NCBI RefSeq assembly: GCF_900100075.1
Contig: NZ_FNEG01000001.1
Coordinates: forward strand, 1,054,001-1,118,000
Direction of reading: 5' to 3'
Source of the DNA: Chryseobacterium jejuense
GTDB lineage: Bacteria > Bacteroidota > Bacteroidia > Flavobacteriales > Weeksellaceae
Length of the DNA: 64,000 nucleotides
Shown here piece by piece: positions 1 through 9,901 of the stretch (position 1 is its first letter; each line of letters begins with the position of its first letter). Under the pieces are notes generated by a model. That model was not told where the DNA came from and did not search any database. It was given only the letters and a program-made list of their open reading frames with translations. Both the position numbers and the translations under genes were made by a program.

Positions 1-13
1 ATGTAAATAATAT

Positions 14-48
14 AAAAAGGATAAACGGGAAACTGTTTATCCTTTTTT
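14..48 (+). terminator. Rho-independent terminator
   Basis: A 13-bp stem (AAAAAGGATAAAC at 14-26 with GTTTATCC and a T-run at 35-48) and an 8-nt loop. It probably ends a gene lying before the window. The rest of 49-304 is AT-rich, holds no gene, and must contain the promoter of the pyrophosphatase. Confidence 0.75.
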
Positions 49-304
49 ATTGCCATGCAAATAAAGTTTTCTCTTTAAAATGAGACTCATTAAAATATTA
101 ATCATTTTTAATGGTTTAAAAATCCTGTTTAACCCTTGTTTTATTAGCTTTTACATTGTTTTTCAGTCCACATAATTTTCAGAAGAATTGTTATTGATAT
201 TTAAGATTCTTTTAACGTGAAATAACAAGTCCATGATTTTTTTAATGCTTTGATGGTAATTATTTATTATATTTAATTTTCTATTACCAAAAAAATATTA
301 AACT

Positions 305-3031
305 ATGGATCTATTTATGTTAGTGCCAATTTTTGGTGTCGTAGCTTTGCTTTATACATTTCTTCAGAGCAACTGGGTAAGTAAACAGAATGCGGGAAAT
401 GAAAAAATGAAAATAATCAGCGGACATATTGCTGATGGTGCCATGGCCTTCTTAAAGGCCGAATATAAAATCTTAACCTATTTTGTCGTCGTTGTGGCCA
501 TTCTTTTGGCAGTAATGGGATCAAGTAATGCCAACTCACACTGGAGTATAGGACTTGCCTTTGCGGTAGGCGCTATTTTTTCTGCTACAGCTGGTTTTAT
601 AGGGATGAAAATTGCAACCAAAGCCAATGTAAGAACGGCAGAAGCAGCAAGAACATCATTATCCAAAGCTCTTAAAGTTTCTTTTACAGGAGGTTCTGTA
701 ATGGGAATGGGAGTAGCAGGACTTGCCGTATTAGGGTTAGGAGCTTTGTTTTTAATTATTAAACAAATTTTTGCACCGGAAGCCACAGTAGATTCCCATG
801 AAATGGAAACAACCATAGAAATTCTTACTGGCTTTTCTCTTGGTGCTGAATCCATTGCTCTTTTCGCAAGAGTAGGTGGTGGTATTTATACAAAAGCAGC
901 AGACGTTGGAGCTGACTTGGTAGGAAAAGTAGAAGCCGGAATACCGGAAGATGATCCACGAAATCCAGCAACTATTGCAGATAATGTGGGTGACAATGTA
1001 GGTGATGTTGCAGGAATGGGTGCCGATCTTTTCGGGTCTTATGTAGCTACTGTATTGGCAACAATGGTGCTGGGGAGAGAAACAATGTCTGATGATGCAT
1101 TCGGAGGTTTTGCACCCATTCTTTTACCGATGCTGATTGCAGGAACAGGGATTATCTTTTCAATGATAGGCACTTTATTTGTGAAAATTAATGATAATGA
1201 AGGTTCATCCACTTCCAGCGTACAAAATGCATTGAACTTAGGAAACTGGGGAAGTATTGTGATAACAGCCATCGCTTCTTATTTCCTGGTTACTTATCTT
1301 CTTCCTGAAAAAATGGTCTTAAGAGGCCATGAGTTTACAAAAATGGGAGTATTCGGGGCTATAATGGTAGGATTGGTTGTAGGAACTCTGATGAGTATTA
1401 TCACTGAATATTATACAGCAATGGGGAAAAGACCGGTTTCAAGTATTGTGAGACAGTCTTCAACCGGACATGCTACTAATATTATCGGCGGACTTTCCGT
1501 TGGAATGGAATCAACATTACTTCCGATTATTGTATTGGCGGGAGGTATTTACGGATCTTATCTATGTGCCGGATTATACGGAGTTGCGATTGCCGCTGCC
1601 GGAATGATGGCCACTACAGCAATGCAGTTAGCTATTGATGCCTTTGGCCCGATTGCAGATAACGCAGGAGGTATTGCTGAAATGAGCGAGCTTCCTAAAG
1701 AAGTTCGTGAAAGAACAGATATTCTGGATGCGGTAGGAAATACAACCGCAGCTACAGGAAAAGGATTTGCGATTGCTTCAGCAGCATTAACTGCTCTGGC
1801 ATTGTTTGCAGCCTTTGTGGGGATTGCGGGCATTGATGGTATTGATATTTACAGAGCCGATGTTCTGGCAGGTCTTTTTGTTGGTGGAATGATTCCGTTT
1901 ATATTCTCTTCATTAGCCATCACAGCTGTTGGCCAAGCAGCCATGGCGATGGTAGAAGAAGTAAGAAGACAGTTCCGTGAAATTCCTGGGATCTTAGAAG
2001 GAAAAGCGCAGCCTGAATATGAAAAGTGCGTTGCGATTTCTACTGATGCATCCATTCGAAAAATGATGTTACCAGGAGCTATTGCCATTATTTCACCTTT
2101 ACTGATCGGGTTTATTTTTGGCCCTGAAGTATTAGGAGGTTTCCTTGCTGGAGCTACCGTATGTGGAGTATTGATGGGAATGTTCCAGAACAATGCTGGT
2201 GGAGCTTGGGATAATGCAAAAAAATCATTTGAAAAAGGAGTTGATATCAATGGCCAAACATATTATAAAGGGTCAGAACCCCATAAAGCTTCTGTAACAG
2301 GAGATACGGTAGGAGATCCGTTTAAAGATACTTCCGGACCATCAATGAATATCCTGATTAAGCTGATGTCAATTGTTTCATTGGTGATTGCACCTACTTT
2401 AGCAGTAATACATAAGGATAAAATTGAAGCAAACAGAAAAGCGAAGATAGAAAGCTTAACAGGTATTTCAGGCGCTGTTTCAACATCATCAGATCTTAAG
2501 ACTCCAATTGTTCCTGGTGAAGTGAAAGGTCATCTTAATGAAAGCGGAGACTTTGTGTATGAAACCGGAAACCTGCTAAAAGTAAAACTGAAAGGAGGAA
2601 AAACAATAGAATTAGGTGAAACCAGTCAATTATATCAGCTTTATAATGCCGTTAATCAAAAAGATAAGGCTATTTTGGATCCTAATAAATGGTATACCAT
2701 TGAAAATCTTTATTTTGAAACAGGATCAAGTGATTTTAAAACAGGTTATGAGCTGCAGTTGAATAATATTGCAGAAATTTTAAATGCATATCCTGATCTG
2801 AAAGTAAAATTAGGAGGATATACAGATAATAGTGGTAATGAAGAAAGCAATCAGAAGTTATCCAACCTTAGAGCCCAGACTGCAAAACTGAAACTGTTGG
2901 AGTTGGGGATATCAGCGGATAGGATAGAAGCAGAAGGGTATGGTTCGCAGCATCCAATTTGTGAAGCCAACGATACAGATGAATGTAAAGCCAAAAACAG
3001 AAGAATTGATGTGAGAGTTCTTGCTCTTTAA
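305..3031 (+). CDS. hppA: Ion-pumping membrane pyrophosphatase with C-terminal OmpA-like domain
   Basis: This inner-membrane pump hydrolyses pyrophosphate and exports H+ or Na+. Family signatures are clear: [11 protein letters not shown] at residues 200-210, [15 protein letters not shown] at 220-234, and [10 protein letters not shown], whose Ala marks the K+-dependent subfamily. Where Na+ pumps usually have GADLFESY, this protein has GADLFGSY, which argues mildly for proton transport (inference). The protein is 908 residues, about 100-200 longer than usual. After a linker, roughly residues 795-908 form an OmpA-like peptidoglycan-binding domain ([40 protein letters not shown]). M-PPases place their C-terminus outside the cytoplasm, so this domain would sit in the periplasm. 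The gene stands alone between terminators. Confidence 0.95.
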   Translation: MDLFMLVPIFGVVALLYTFLQSNWVSKQNAGNEKMKIISGHIADGAMAFLKAEYKILTYFVVVVAILLAVMGSSNANSHWSIGLAFAVGAIFSATAGFIGMKIATKANVRTAEAARTSLSKALKVSFTGGSVMGMGVAGLAVLGLGALFLIIKQIFAPEATVDSHEMETTIEILTGFSLGAESIALFARVGGGIYTKAADVGADLVGKVEAGIPEDDPRNPATIADNVGDNVGDVAGMGADLFGSYVATVLATMVLGRETMSDDAFGGFAPILLPMLIAGTGIIFSMIGTLFVKINDNEGSSTSSVQNALNLGNWGSIVITAIASYFLVTYLLPEKMVLRGHEFTKMGVFGAIMVGLVVGTLMSIITEYYTAMGKRPVSSIVRQSSTGHATNIIGGLSVGMESTLLPIIVLAGGIYGSYLCAGLYGVAIAAAGMMATTAMQLAIDAFGPIADNAGGIAEMSELPKEVRERTDILDAVGNTTAATGKGFAIASAALTALALFAAFVGIAGIDGIDIYRADVLAGLFVGGMIPFIFSSLAITAVGQAAMAMVEEVRRQFREIPGILEGKAQPEYEKCVAISTDASIRKMMLPGAIAIISPLLIGFIFGPEVLGGFLAGATVCGVLMGMFQNNAGGAWDNAKKSFEKGVDINGQTYYKGSEPHKASVTGDTVGDPFKDTSGPSMNILIKLMSIVSLVIAPTLAVIHKDKIEANRKAKIESLTGISGAVSTSSDLKTPIVPGEVKGHLNESGDFVYETGNLLKVKLKGGKTIELGETSQLYQLYNAVNQKDKAILDPNKWYTIENLYFETGSSDFKTGYELQLNNIAEILNAYPDLKVKLGGYTDNSGNEESNQKLSNLRAQTAKLKLLELGISADRIEAEGYGSQHPICEANDTDECKAKNRRIDVRVLAL

Positions 3032-3053
3032 TCAATAGTAATAAATCATACTA

Positions 3054-3079
3054 AAGCATCGCATTGGCGGTGCTTTTTT
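3054..3079 (+). terminator. Terminator after hppA
   Basis: A 9-bp stem with one G-T pair (AAGCATCGC / GCGGTGCTT) around an ATTG loop is followed by a T-run. It lies about 20 bases after the pyrophosphatase stop codon. Confidence 0.7.
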
Positions 3080-3094
3080 GTATGTTTGTTGGAG

Positions 3095-3365
3095 TGACGC
3101 AAAGGTGCAAAGAGCTTGAAATATCGAAATCATATTTTTAAGGCGCAAAGATTTTATCTGCGATAAAATTGAATGTGCTTATTTATTGCCACTAATGCAC
3201 GAATAGATAATTATTTTCTCTATAATTATATCGTTAAAATTAAGTATTAGAGTTTTACTAGTGTATTCGTTGCAAATCGTAATGTTATCTTAGCTAAAAA
3301 TCTTTGATTTTCTTGCGCCTTAAAAGCAGCACTATTTAAAATCCTTTGCGCCTTTGCGATGTCCA
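3095..3365. repeat. Imperfect long inverted-repeat intergenic element
   Basis: Between two convergent genes lies a stretch of about 270 bases with nested inverted repeats. GACGCAAAGGTGCAAAGA near 3096 faces CCTTTGCGCCTTTGCGATG near 3344. AAGGCGCAAAGATTTT near 3140 faces a copy reading CTTGCGCCTTAAAA near 3312. TGCACGAAT near 3195 faces ATTCGTTGCA near 3265. The phrases 'cgcaaaggcgcaaag' and 'tgccac.aatgcacgaat' recur between genes in many Bacteroidota genomes. No coding sequence is seen. Confidence 0.6.
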
Positions 3366-3390
3366 ACCAGTAAGTAAAAGCGTATTGTCG

Positions 3391-4530
3391 TTATAGATTC
3401 TTTCTCAGATACTCCAATGCCTGAATAATCACTTCATCTTTTTTTGCAAAGCTGAACCGGATATAATCTGAATTCTGTCTGGAATTATAAAAGGCCGAAA
3501 GTGGTAGGCAAGCCACCTTTTTATCAATAGTCAGCCATTTTGAAAACTCTACATCCGTCATGGTCTTGGAAATGTTTCTGAAATTAACAATCTGAAAAAC
3601 ACTGCCTTCAGCCTCTTGCTCAACGTAAAGAGGCGTTTCTTTAAGCAACAGATTAAAAATGTCCCGTTTTCTTTGCATTATGGCTTTGTTTTCTAATGGA
3701 TCAAATACTTCCAGGTACTTTGCCAGAGCATATTGAGCCGGAGCGTTGGCACTATAGGAGATGTATTGCTGATGACTTCTGAATAAAGCGGTTAGTTCTT
3801 CAGAAGCGAGCATATAGCTTACTTTCCACCCTGAAGTATGAAACATTTTCCCGAATGAAAAAATACAGAATGTTTTGTTTCTAAGTTCAGGATGGATAAA
3901 TGAACTGTAATGTTCAGCTTCATCAAAACAATAGGTATCGTAGATCTCTTCTGAAATTAAATAGATTTCCCGGTGGCTTATCAATTCGTACAATTGCTTC
4001 CAATCATTCTGTTTCCATATTTTTCCGGTTGGGTTTTGTGGAGAATTGATGATGATTGCTTTGGTCTTTTCAGAGATACAGGTTTTAAATTGAGTCCAGT
4101 TTATAACGAAGTCACATTCAAGATCATAATAAACAGGAATGCCTCCATTCATCACAACTGAAGGAGCGTAAGTATAATAGGAAGGTTGAATTATGATAAC
4201 TTCATCTCCTTGATTTAAAATAGATTTAAGAGCGGTATATAAAGCAAAGGTTGCACATGGTACTATAGAGATTTCATTAGCACTTAAAGAAATACTGTTT
4301 TTCCGTTTGCTGTTAAAATGAATAATATTTTCGATGAGTAAAGGGTTTCCGGCAAGCGGTTCATAATGATGAGTATCGAAATCTGCAGCTTCTTTTAAAA
4401 AGAATTTCAGGCGTTCATCAATGTCAAAATCCGGCAAACCCAGCGAAAGATCAAAGCTTCCATGCTTAGTAGCTAATTCAGACATTTCTGTAAAAAAGGA
4501 ATAATGAGTAAACCCTTGAATTTCTTTCAT
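3391..4530 (-). CDS. Class I/II PLP aminotransferase, methionine aminotransferase-like
   Basis: A cytoplasmic PLP-dependent aminotransferase of 379 residues, the usual family length. NSPQNPTGK (162-170) is the substrate/PLP region and EEIYDTY (194-200) supplies the PLP-contacting Tyr. SFGKMFHTSGWKVSY (225-239) contains the Schiff-base Lys228. The SFGK-FH--GWK pattern matches the YbdL/kynurenine aminotransferase group, which prefers methionine and aromatic amino acids. Substrate is inferred from that likeness only. The gene is monocistronic, convergent with the pyrophosphatase across the inverted-repeat element. Confidence 0.85.
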   Translation of the reverse strand: MKEIQGFTHYSFFTEMSELATKHGSFDLSLGLPDFDIDERLKFFLKEAADFDTHHYEPLAGNPLLIENIIHFNSKRKNSISLSANEISIVPCATFALYTALKSILNQGDEVIIIQPSYYTYAPSVVMNGGIPVYYDLECDFVINWTQFKTCISEKTKAIIINSPQNPTGKIWKQNDWKQLYELISHREIYLISEEIYDTYCFDEAEHYSSFIHPELRNKTFCIFSFGKMFHTSGWKVSYMLASEELTALFRSHQQYISYSANAPAQYALAKYLEVFDPLENKAIMQRKRDIFNLLLKETPLYVEQEAEGSVFQIVNFRNISKTMTDVEFSKWLTIDKKVACLPLSAFYNSRQNSDYIRFSFAKKDEVIIQALEYLRKNL

Positions 4531-4759
4531 CTATTTTGTATTTCAGTCAAAAATAATAAAAAATGATATTGTATTGAATTTATTTTTCAAAATGTGATAA
4601 TATTTCTTTGTATTCTGTATGTATTCTTTATTCTAGGTTGAGATTTGGTGGTATATTGTGAAATTCCCCTAAGACTGTAGGTTAGAAATTACTTTGCGGA
4701 TCTTCTTTCGTATATTCCAGATTCAATAAAAATTATTATTTTTAAGAAAATTATTCAGT

Positions 4760-5800
4760 ATGAAAAAACTACTTATTCCGTTATTTGCTCTTGCTTTGAT
4801 GACGAGTTGCGGAACGGCACAGGTTGCTGATGGGGTATCCACAAATCCTGTAGCAGTAAAACATGATAAAGCGTTTTCTGATGCTTACAAGATGATTAAG
4901 GCAGAGGACTTAAAGAAAAACCTGTATGTTATTGCCTCAGATGAGATGGAAGGACGTGATACAGGAAGCAAAGGGCAGAAAAAAGCGGGAGAGTATATTG
5001 TTAACTATTATAAAAATATTGGGGTTTCTTATCCAAAGGCATTAGGCTCTTATTATCAGAAAGTTCCTTCGGATTTTATGAAAAAAAGAGGGGGTGGTAA
5101 TCTTCCGGACTCTGAAAATATTCTGGCTTTCATTGAAGGAAGCGAAAAACCTGAAGAAATTGTAGTAGTTTCTGCACATTATGACCATGTGGGAACAAAA
5201 AATGGAGTAGTATATAATGGTGCTGATGATGATGGAAGTGGAACAGTTGCGGTGATGGAAATGGCTAAAGCTTTTCAGGAAGCTAAAAAAGCAGGGAAAG
5301 GTCCTAAAAGATCTGTTCTGTTTCTTCATGTAACAGGAGAAGAACATGGTTTGTTCGGCTCAGAATACTATACAGATAATCCTGTTTTTCCATTAGCAAA
5401 TACCGTTGTTGACCTTAATATTGATATGATCGGACGTGATGATCCGGACAACAGAGGAAAACAATATGTGTATGTGATAGGTTCAGATATGTTAAGCTCC
5501 GAGCTTAAAGTTATTAATGAGGCTGCTAACAAAAAGACCAACAACCTTGAGCTGAACTATAAATATGATGATCTTAATGATCCTCAGCAGTTATATTACC
5601 GCTCAGACCACTATAACTTTGCTAAAAACAATGTTCCGGTAGCATTTTTCTTTGATGGAATTCATGAAGATTACCACAAATCAACGGATGACCCGGACAA
5701 AATAGACTATAATCTATTGCAAAAAAGGACTCAGCTGGTCTTCACTACTGCCTGGGATATTGCCAACAGAGCAGAAAGAATTGTAGTAGACAAAAAATAA
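4760..5800 (+). CDS. M28-family zinc metallopeptidase, lipoprotein
   Basis: A 346-residue exported peptidase. The N-terminus is a lipoprotein signal peptide ending in LMTSC (Cys17). The M28 zinc ligands are all recognisable: SAHYDHVG (139-145, His140), NGADDDGSG (153-161), the Glu pair in TGEEHG (192-197), DMIGRDD (222-228) and SDHYNF near 286. M28 enzymes are di-zinc aminopeptidases, so release of N-terminal amino acids from peptides at the cell envelope is likely. The 229-base gap before it has no gene. It stands alone; the next gene starts about 150 bases later. Confidence 0.9.
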   Translation: MKKLLIPLFALALMTSCGTAQVADGVSTNPVAVKHDKAFSDAYKMIKAEDLKKNLYVIASDEMEGRDTGSKGQKKAGEYIVNYYKNIGVSYPKALGSYYQKVPSDFMKKRGGGNLPDSENILAFIEGSEKPEEIVVVSAHYDHVGTKNGVVYNGADDDGSGTVAVMEMAKAFQEAKKAGKGPKRSVLFLHVTGEEHGLFGSEYYTDNPVFPLANTVVDLNIDMIGRDDPDNRGKQYVYVIGSDMLSSELKVINEAANKKTNNLELNYKYDDLNDPQQLYYRSDHYNFAKNNVPVAFFFDGIHEDYHKSTDDPDKIDYNLLQKRTQLVFTTAWDIANRAERIVVDKK

Positions 5801-5948
5801 TGATCACTGGTTTTTAAGCCGGGTTAACCAGTCATACAGAGGTGCAAATTTTCATGTATTCAGATTTTTAAGAGAGCTATTATTTCTTAAAAATGATGGG
5901 ATAAACATGTTTTTGCACCTTTGTAGTATTTAATAGTTAATTTATTTA

Positions 5949-6392
5949 ATGAATATAATAATCCGTGAAGCTGTACAGGAAGATATTCCGCAAATTCAGA
6001 TCATAAGAAACTCAGTGAAAGAAAATACCCTATCAGACCCAGGTCTGGTTACGGATAGAGATTGTGAACTATTTATGTTTGAAAGAGGAAAAGGCTGGGT
6101 AGGTGAAACAGACGGACAGCTGGTTGGTTTTTCGATTGTTGATCTTCAAGAGAATAATATCTGGGCACTATTTGTGCATCCTGATTTTGAAAACAGAAAA
6201 GTGGGAAGAGAACTTCATAATACCATGCTCAATTGGTATTTTGAACAGACAAAAGAGAACGTTTGGCTTGGAACTTCGCCGCAGACAAGAGCTGAAACTT
6301 TTTATAGAAAATCAGGTTGGAAAGAAATTGGAGTCCATGGAAAAAACGAGATCAAGTTTGAAATGACCTATGAAAATTGGAAAAACAGATAG
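5949..6392 (+). CDS. GNAT-family N-acetyltransferase
   Basis: A 147-residue single-domain GNAT. The N-terminal strand-helix segment IIIREAVQEDIPQIQIIR is typical. The acetyl-CoA binding core is ALFVHPDFENRKVGRELHN, with an R/Q-x-x-G-x-G/R-like loop. The C-terminal YRKSGWKEIG is the usual GNAT motif B. The acceptor substrate is unknown. The downstream VOC gene begins 1 base after its stop, so the two are probably co-transcribed. Confidence 0.85.
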   Translation: MNIIIREAVQEDIPQIQIIRNSVKENTLSDPGLVTDRDCELFMFERGKGWVGETDGQLVGFSIVDLQENNIWALFVHPDFENRKVGRELHNTMLNWYFEQTKENVWLGTSPQTRAETFYRKSGWKEIGVHGKNEIKFEMTYENWKNR

Positions 6393-6393
6393 T

Positions 6394-6756
6394 ATGAGAC
6401 CACAACTGAAATCTATCAGACCTTTCATTGGAGCAATAAACTTTGAGATAAGCAGAAACTTTTATAAAGATCTTGGATTTGAAGAAGTTATCCTTGAATC
6501 TAAACTATCACTGTTTATAAGAGAAGAAATAGGCTTTTATCTTCAGGATTATTATGCAAAAGATTGGGTTGATAATACCATGATTTTCATGGAAGTTGCC
6601 AATACAGATGAATTCTGGAAAGAACTTTTGACTTTAGAACTTACAGATAAATATGAAAATGTAAAACTAATTCCTATAAGAACCATGCATTGGGGAAAAG
6701 AGTGTTTTGTACATGATCCATCAGGGATTTTATGGCATTTTGGCGAGTTTTTTTGA
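6394..6756 (+). CDS. VOC (glyoxalase/bleomycin-resistance fold) protein
   Basis: A small protein of about 120 residues with the paired beta-alpha-beta-beta-beta pattern of the vicinal oxygen chelate fold. Near its start it has FIGAINFEISRNFYKDLGF, and it ends with CFVHDPSGILWHFGEF, the usual second-half strand. An in-frame ATG at 6370 exists but overlaps the GNAT gene; the ATG at 6394, one base after the GNAT stop, fits the family N-terminus better. Function within the family (antibiotic binding, isomerase or other) cannot be told from sequence. Confidence 0.75.
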   Translation: MRPQLKSIRPFIGAINFEISRNFYKDLGFEEVILESKLSLFIREEIGFYLQDYYAKDWVDNTMIFMEVANTDEFWKELLTLELTDKYENVKLIPIRTMHWGKECFVHDPSGILWHFGEFF

Positions 6757-6840
6757 TCTGAAAATTTTATCAATGAGTTTTTATAGACTTTTTGCTTACT
6801 ATCAATAGATGGCTTATCTTGGCTGTATAATTAGAACAAA

Positions 6841-7341
6841 ATGATTTACGCATTTGATACTTACTATTATGAAGACTATGCCAATACCGTATGTATTGCA
6901 TTTGAAGACTGGGCCTCCGATCGGGAAGTTGAAATTTTTACAGAGCAGATTTCTATCAGTTCAGCGTATGAAAGTGGTGCTTTTTACAAAAGAGAGTTAC
7001 CATGTATTCTAAGCTTACTGAATAAAATAGTAGTAAGAGAAGAAGATATCATCATTGTTGATGGCTATGTTACTCTCGATAATGAAGGGAAAATAGGACT
7101 GGGAGGACATCTTTATGAAGCTTTACAGGAAAAATATCCCGTGGTAGGTATTGCTAAAAATGAATTTACAACACCAGATTCCCAAAGAAGGAATGTGCTG
7201 CGTGGTGACAGTAAAACACCACTCTTTGTAACAGCGAAAGGAATAGATGTAGATCATGTGAAGGCAAGTGTAGAGCAAATGCATGGCCCTTTCAGAATTC
7301 CTACCTTGCTGAAAAAGCTGGATCAGCTAAGCAGAGAATAA
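6841..7341 (+). CDS. Endonuclease V family protein
   Basis: A 166-residue protein of the endonuclease V (Nfi) family, which cuts DNA or RNA 3' to inosine. Conserved features are the first-strand Asp6 (YAFDTYY), YESGAFYKRELP (43-54) with Glu52 where E. coli has FREGP, VDGYV (73-77) with Asp74, and LGGHLYEALQ followed by VVGIAKNEF. These give the acidic metal-binding trio. The protein is shorter than E. coli Nfi (about 220 residues), mainly at both ends, so it could be a divergent subfamily whose activity on inosine is not certain. Confidence 0.8.
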   Translation: MIYAFDTYYYEDYANTVCIAFEDWASDREVEIFTEQISISSAYESGAFYKRELPCILSLLNKIVVREEDIIIVDGYVTLDNEGKIGLGGHLYEALQEKYPVVGIAKNEFTTPDSQRRNVLRGDSKTPLFVTAKGIDVDHVKASVEQMHGPFRIPTLLKKLDQLSRE

Positions 7342-7376
7342 GAAATGATACTAACTTAAATGTCAAAATAAGCATT

Positions 7377-7406
7377 TGTCATTCTGAGAGCAGCGAAGAA
7401 TCTCTG
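7377..7406. repeat. Short interspersed intergenic phrase
   Basis: TGTCATTCTGAGAGCAGCGA followed by AGAATCTCTG. Near-identical phrases are scattered between genes in Bacteroidota genomes. It occurs once in this window. Confidence 0.5.
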
Positions 7407-7504
7407 TAATTAAAATTCTTCACTATATTTCATTACCCAAGCTTACAAAAGTTTTCAAAGGATGAGACATTTAAGGTAGTTTCATCTTTTTTTGATTATT
7501 AAAT

Positions 7505-7582
7505 ATACCGATCAGTATATTTTGTTATATTTGTATAGTAAGAAAGAGCAAATTTTTTACTCTTCAATATACCGATTGGTAT
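7505..7582 (+). promoter_or_regulatory. Two TetR-type operators flanking the thiolase promoter
   Basis: ATACCGATCAGTAT at 7505-7518 and ATACCGATTGGTAT at 7569-7582 are two copies of one palindrome, 64 bases apart. Between them TATATTTG at 7526-7533 fits the Bacteroidota -7 box. The second site lies 22 bases before the thiolase ATG. The 14-bp ATACCGA/TCGGTAT shape is typical of TetR-family sites. No TetR gene is in the window. Confidence 0.6.
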
Positions 7583-7604
7583 TTTTTTAAAAATAAACAA
7601 AACT

Positions 7605-8780
7605 ATGAAAGAAGCATTCATTATTGCAGCAAAAAGAACTCCTATTGGTGGTTTTATGGGAAGTTTATCAGGGTTTACAGCGCCTCAGCTGGGAGCTATG
7701 GTTATACAGAAAACCTATGAAAGTGCATTGGTTTCCCCGGAAAATATAGACAGCGTATACATGGGAAATGTATTAAGTGCGGGAGTAGGACAGTCGCCGG
7801 CAAGGCAGGCAGCTATTTTTTCAAAAATACCTGTAGATAAAGATGCTACAACGGTCAACAAGGTGTGCGCTTCTGGAATGAAGGCAGCAATGATCGGAGC
7901 GCAGCAGATCCAGCTAGGGTTGGAAGATCTTGTGATGACAGGCGGAATGGAAAGTATGAGCAACGTACCTCACTATAATTATCTACGGAAAGGTCAGAAA
8001 TTGGGAGATACAACATTTACGGATGGTTTGATTAAAGATGGTCTTTGGGATGTGTATCACAATTTTCACATGGGAAGTGCTGCTGAGTTAGGTGTTAAAA
8101 AATATGGTTTGACAAGGCAGGAACTGGATGATTATGCTTTAATCTCCTATCAAAGAGCTCAGGAAGCAGCGGCTGGAAACAAATTCAATGCTGAACTGTT
8201 CAGTATTTCAATAGAAGGAAAGAAAGGAACTGTTGTTATAGAAAGAGATGAAGATATTGATAAGCTTATTCCTGAAAAGATTTCCTTGCTTAAACCGGCT
8301 TTTGAAAATGATGGTATGCTCACTGCAGCCAATTCAAGCAACCTGAATGATGGGGCAGCAGCATTATTATTGGGTTCTTCAGAAGCTTTACAGAAGTATG
8401 ATCTTAAGCCATTGGCTAGAATTATAGCGTATGCCGATGCCGCTCAATCTCCGGAATGGTTTACAACTTCTCCCTCAGTTGCCATTCAAAAAATATTGAA
8501 AAGTACAGAACTTAGCCTTTCTGATATTGATTATTTTGAAATCAATGAAGCCTATTCTTCTGTAATTCTATCCAATCAGCAGATCCTTGGCTATGATCTG
8601 GACAAAGTAAATGTGTATGGTGGCGCTGTAGCAATGGGACATCCGATCGGAGCTTCCGGGGCAAGGATTATGGCAACATTAGTAAATGTATTGCGTCAGG
8701 AAGGAGGAAAGTATGGCATTGCCGCAATTTGTAATGGTGGCGGTGGAGCTTCGGCTGTTCTTATTGAAAATCTGAATTAA
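7605..8780 (+). CDS. Thiolase (acetyl-CoA C-acetyltransferase)
   Basis: A 391-residue thiolase, the standard length. The nucleophile is Cys88 in NKVCASGMKA, and the general-acid/base pair is His346 in GHPIGASGAR and Cys376 in ICNGGGGAS. The enzyme either condenses two acetyl-CoA to acetoacetyl-CoA or cleaves 3-ketoacyl-CoA. The start RTPIGGFMGSL and the lack of a partner beta-oxidation subunit favour the acetoacetyl-CoA type. It is a single gene, and the paired TetR-like operators upstream suggest control by a fatty-acid or acyl-CoA sensing repressor elsewhere in the genome. Confidence 0.92.
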   Translation: MKEAFIIAAKRTPIGGFMGSLSGFTAPQLGAMVIQKTYESALVSPENIDSVYMGNVLSAGVGQSPARQAAIFSKIPVDKDATTVNKVCASGMKAAMIGAQQIQLGLEDLVMTGGMESMSNVPHYNYLRKGQKLGDTTFTDGLIKDGLWDVYHNFHMGSAAELGVKKYGLTRQELDDYALISYQRAQEAAAGNKFNAELFSISIEGKKGTVVIERDEDIDKLIPEKISLLKPAFENDGMLTAANSSNLNDGAAALLLGSSEALQKYDLKPLARIIAYADAAQSPEWFTTSPSVAIQKILKSTELSLSDIDYFEINEAYSSVILSNQQILGYDLDKVNVYGGAVAMGHPIGASGARIMATLVNVLRQEGGKYGIAAICNGGGGASAVLIENLN

Positions 8781-8855
8781 ATACCTATTTTTATACAGCA
8801 AAAAGAGGATTCAAAGGATCTTGGGCATTATTTACATCCATAAGAAATATCAGGT

Positions 8856-9740
8856 ATGAAACAGGAAAGTGAAGGATTATTAGGAAAAATAGATCATTAT
8901 TGGAAAATGATTCCCACTCATCATACGCAGTCTCATTCTGTGGATAAAGAGATGCCTGATCCTGGATTGGTTCGGGTTTTAACCATAAGTAAGCATCATC
9001 AAAACTGGAAACGGATCTTCGAATACCCCAATCTTGAAGAATTAAATCTGGATCAGCCTAGTCTGGAGCAGGTTCAAGCAATGAATGAATTGAAGAGTCT
9101 TAAAAGGTTAAGAATAAAATCTTTTCGTGCTAAAGATGTCGAGTTTGTCAGTTCTATGATAGATTTAGAAGAGGTCTCACTGGAATATGTTTCCGGTTTT
9201 TCAGATCTGTCTCCGTTGCGAAATCTTCCAAAACTGAAAGCATTGCACCTTGAAAATCTTAGGAAGGTTTCCAGCTTTGATGGCTTAAGAGGAATTAAAA
9301 ATCTTAAATATCTTCATATTAGCGGAACATTAGACTGGAAACAACCTATTGAAGACTTTACATTTTTGGAGGAACTTCCGGAACTAGAGATTCTCAGCCT
9401 TATGTCTTTTACCCTTAAAGCTCCGTTTCCAGCTTTTAAAGCTGTTTTAAGGCTGGAAAAACTCTTAGAGATAAGAATACCAAGAGGAACATTAGATACG
9501 CCGGAATATGCCTTTTTAGACGTTGCCAGGCCTGAACTGATAAAAGGATTTGAAAATGAAACTTCATGGCCTTTATACGTCAATATAGATTATACAGATC
9601 AGGGATATGTAAGTTTATTGGGAAAAGGAGAGGGTAGAATAAAGCTTAATCAGGCTGATGCCAATAAGAAATTAGAGGCTTACACCAAAAAATATGAAGA
9701 ATATAAGCAAGAATCCAGAAAAATCATTCAGCATCACTAA
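8856..9740 (+). CDS. Leucine-rich-repeat protein, function unknown
   Basis: A 294-residue protein without signal peptide or membrane segment. Residues about 55-210 contain six to seven irregular leucine-rich repeats (for example LEELNLDQPSLEQV, LKRLRIKSF, LKALHLENL, LEILSLMSF). The C-terminal 40 residues are charged and probably helical (KKLEAYTKKYEEYKQ). The repeats suggest a protein-binding role in the cytoplasm. It starts 75 bases after the thiolase, with no terminator obvious between, but a functional link is not evident. Confidence 0.7.
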   Translation: MKQESEGLLGKIDHYWKMIPTHHTQSHSVDKEMPDPGLVRVLTISKHHQNWKRIFEYPNLEELNLDQPSLEQVQAMNELKSLKRLRIKSFRAKDVEFVSSMIDLEEVSLEYVSGFSDLSPLRNLPKLKALHLENLRKVSSFDGLRGIKNLKYLHISGTLDWKQPIEDFTFLEELPELEILSLMSFTLKAPFPAFKAVLRLEKLLEIRIPRGTLDTPEYAFLDVARPELIKGFENETSWPLYVNIDYTDQGYVSLLGKGEGRIKLNQADANKKLEAYTKKYEEYKQESRKIIQHH

Positions 9741-9901
9741 TGATTCAAACATATTGATAATTATATAATTAACTTTATTTTTATTGTTTATTTCTCAATG
9801 TTATTAAGGTAAATATCTTTAAACTGATAAATATCATTACGTTCTTATTTTTATTGATTCTAAATAAATATAAATTTGTCTCAATAAAAATGAAGAACTC
9901 T

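Noticed and set aside
478..2250. Minus-strand frames inside the pyrophosphatase gene
   Set aside because: Shadow frames of a clearly coding plus-strand gene, with no recognisable domain.
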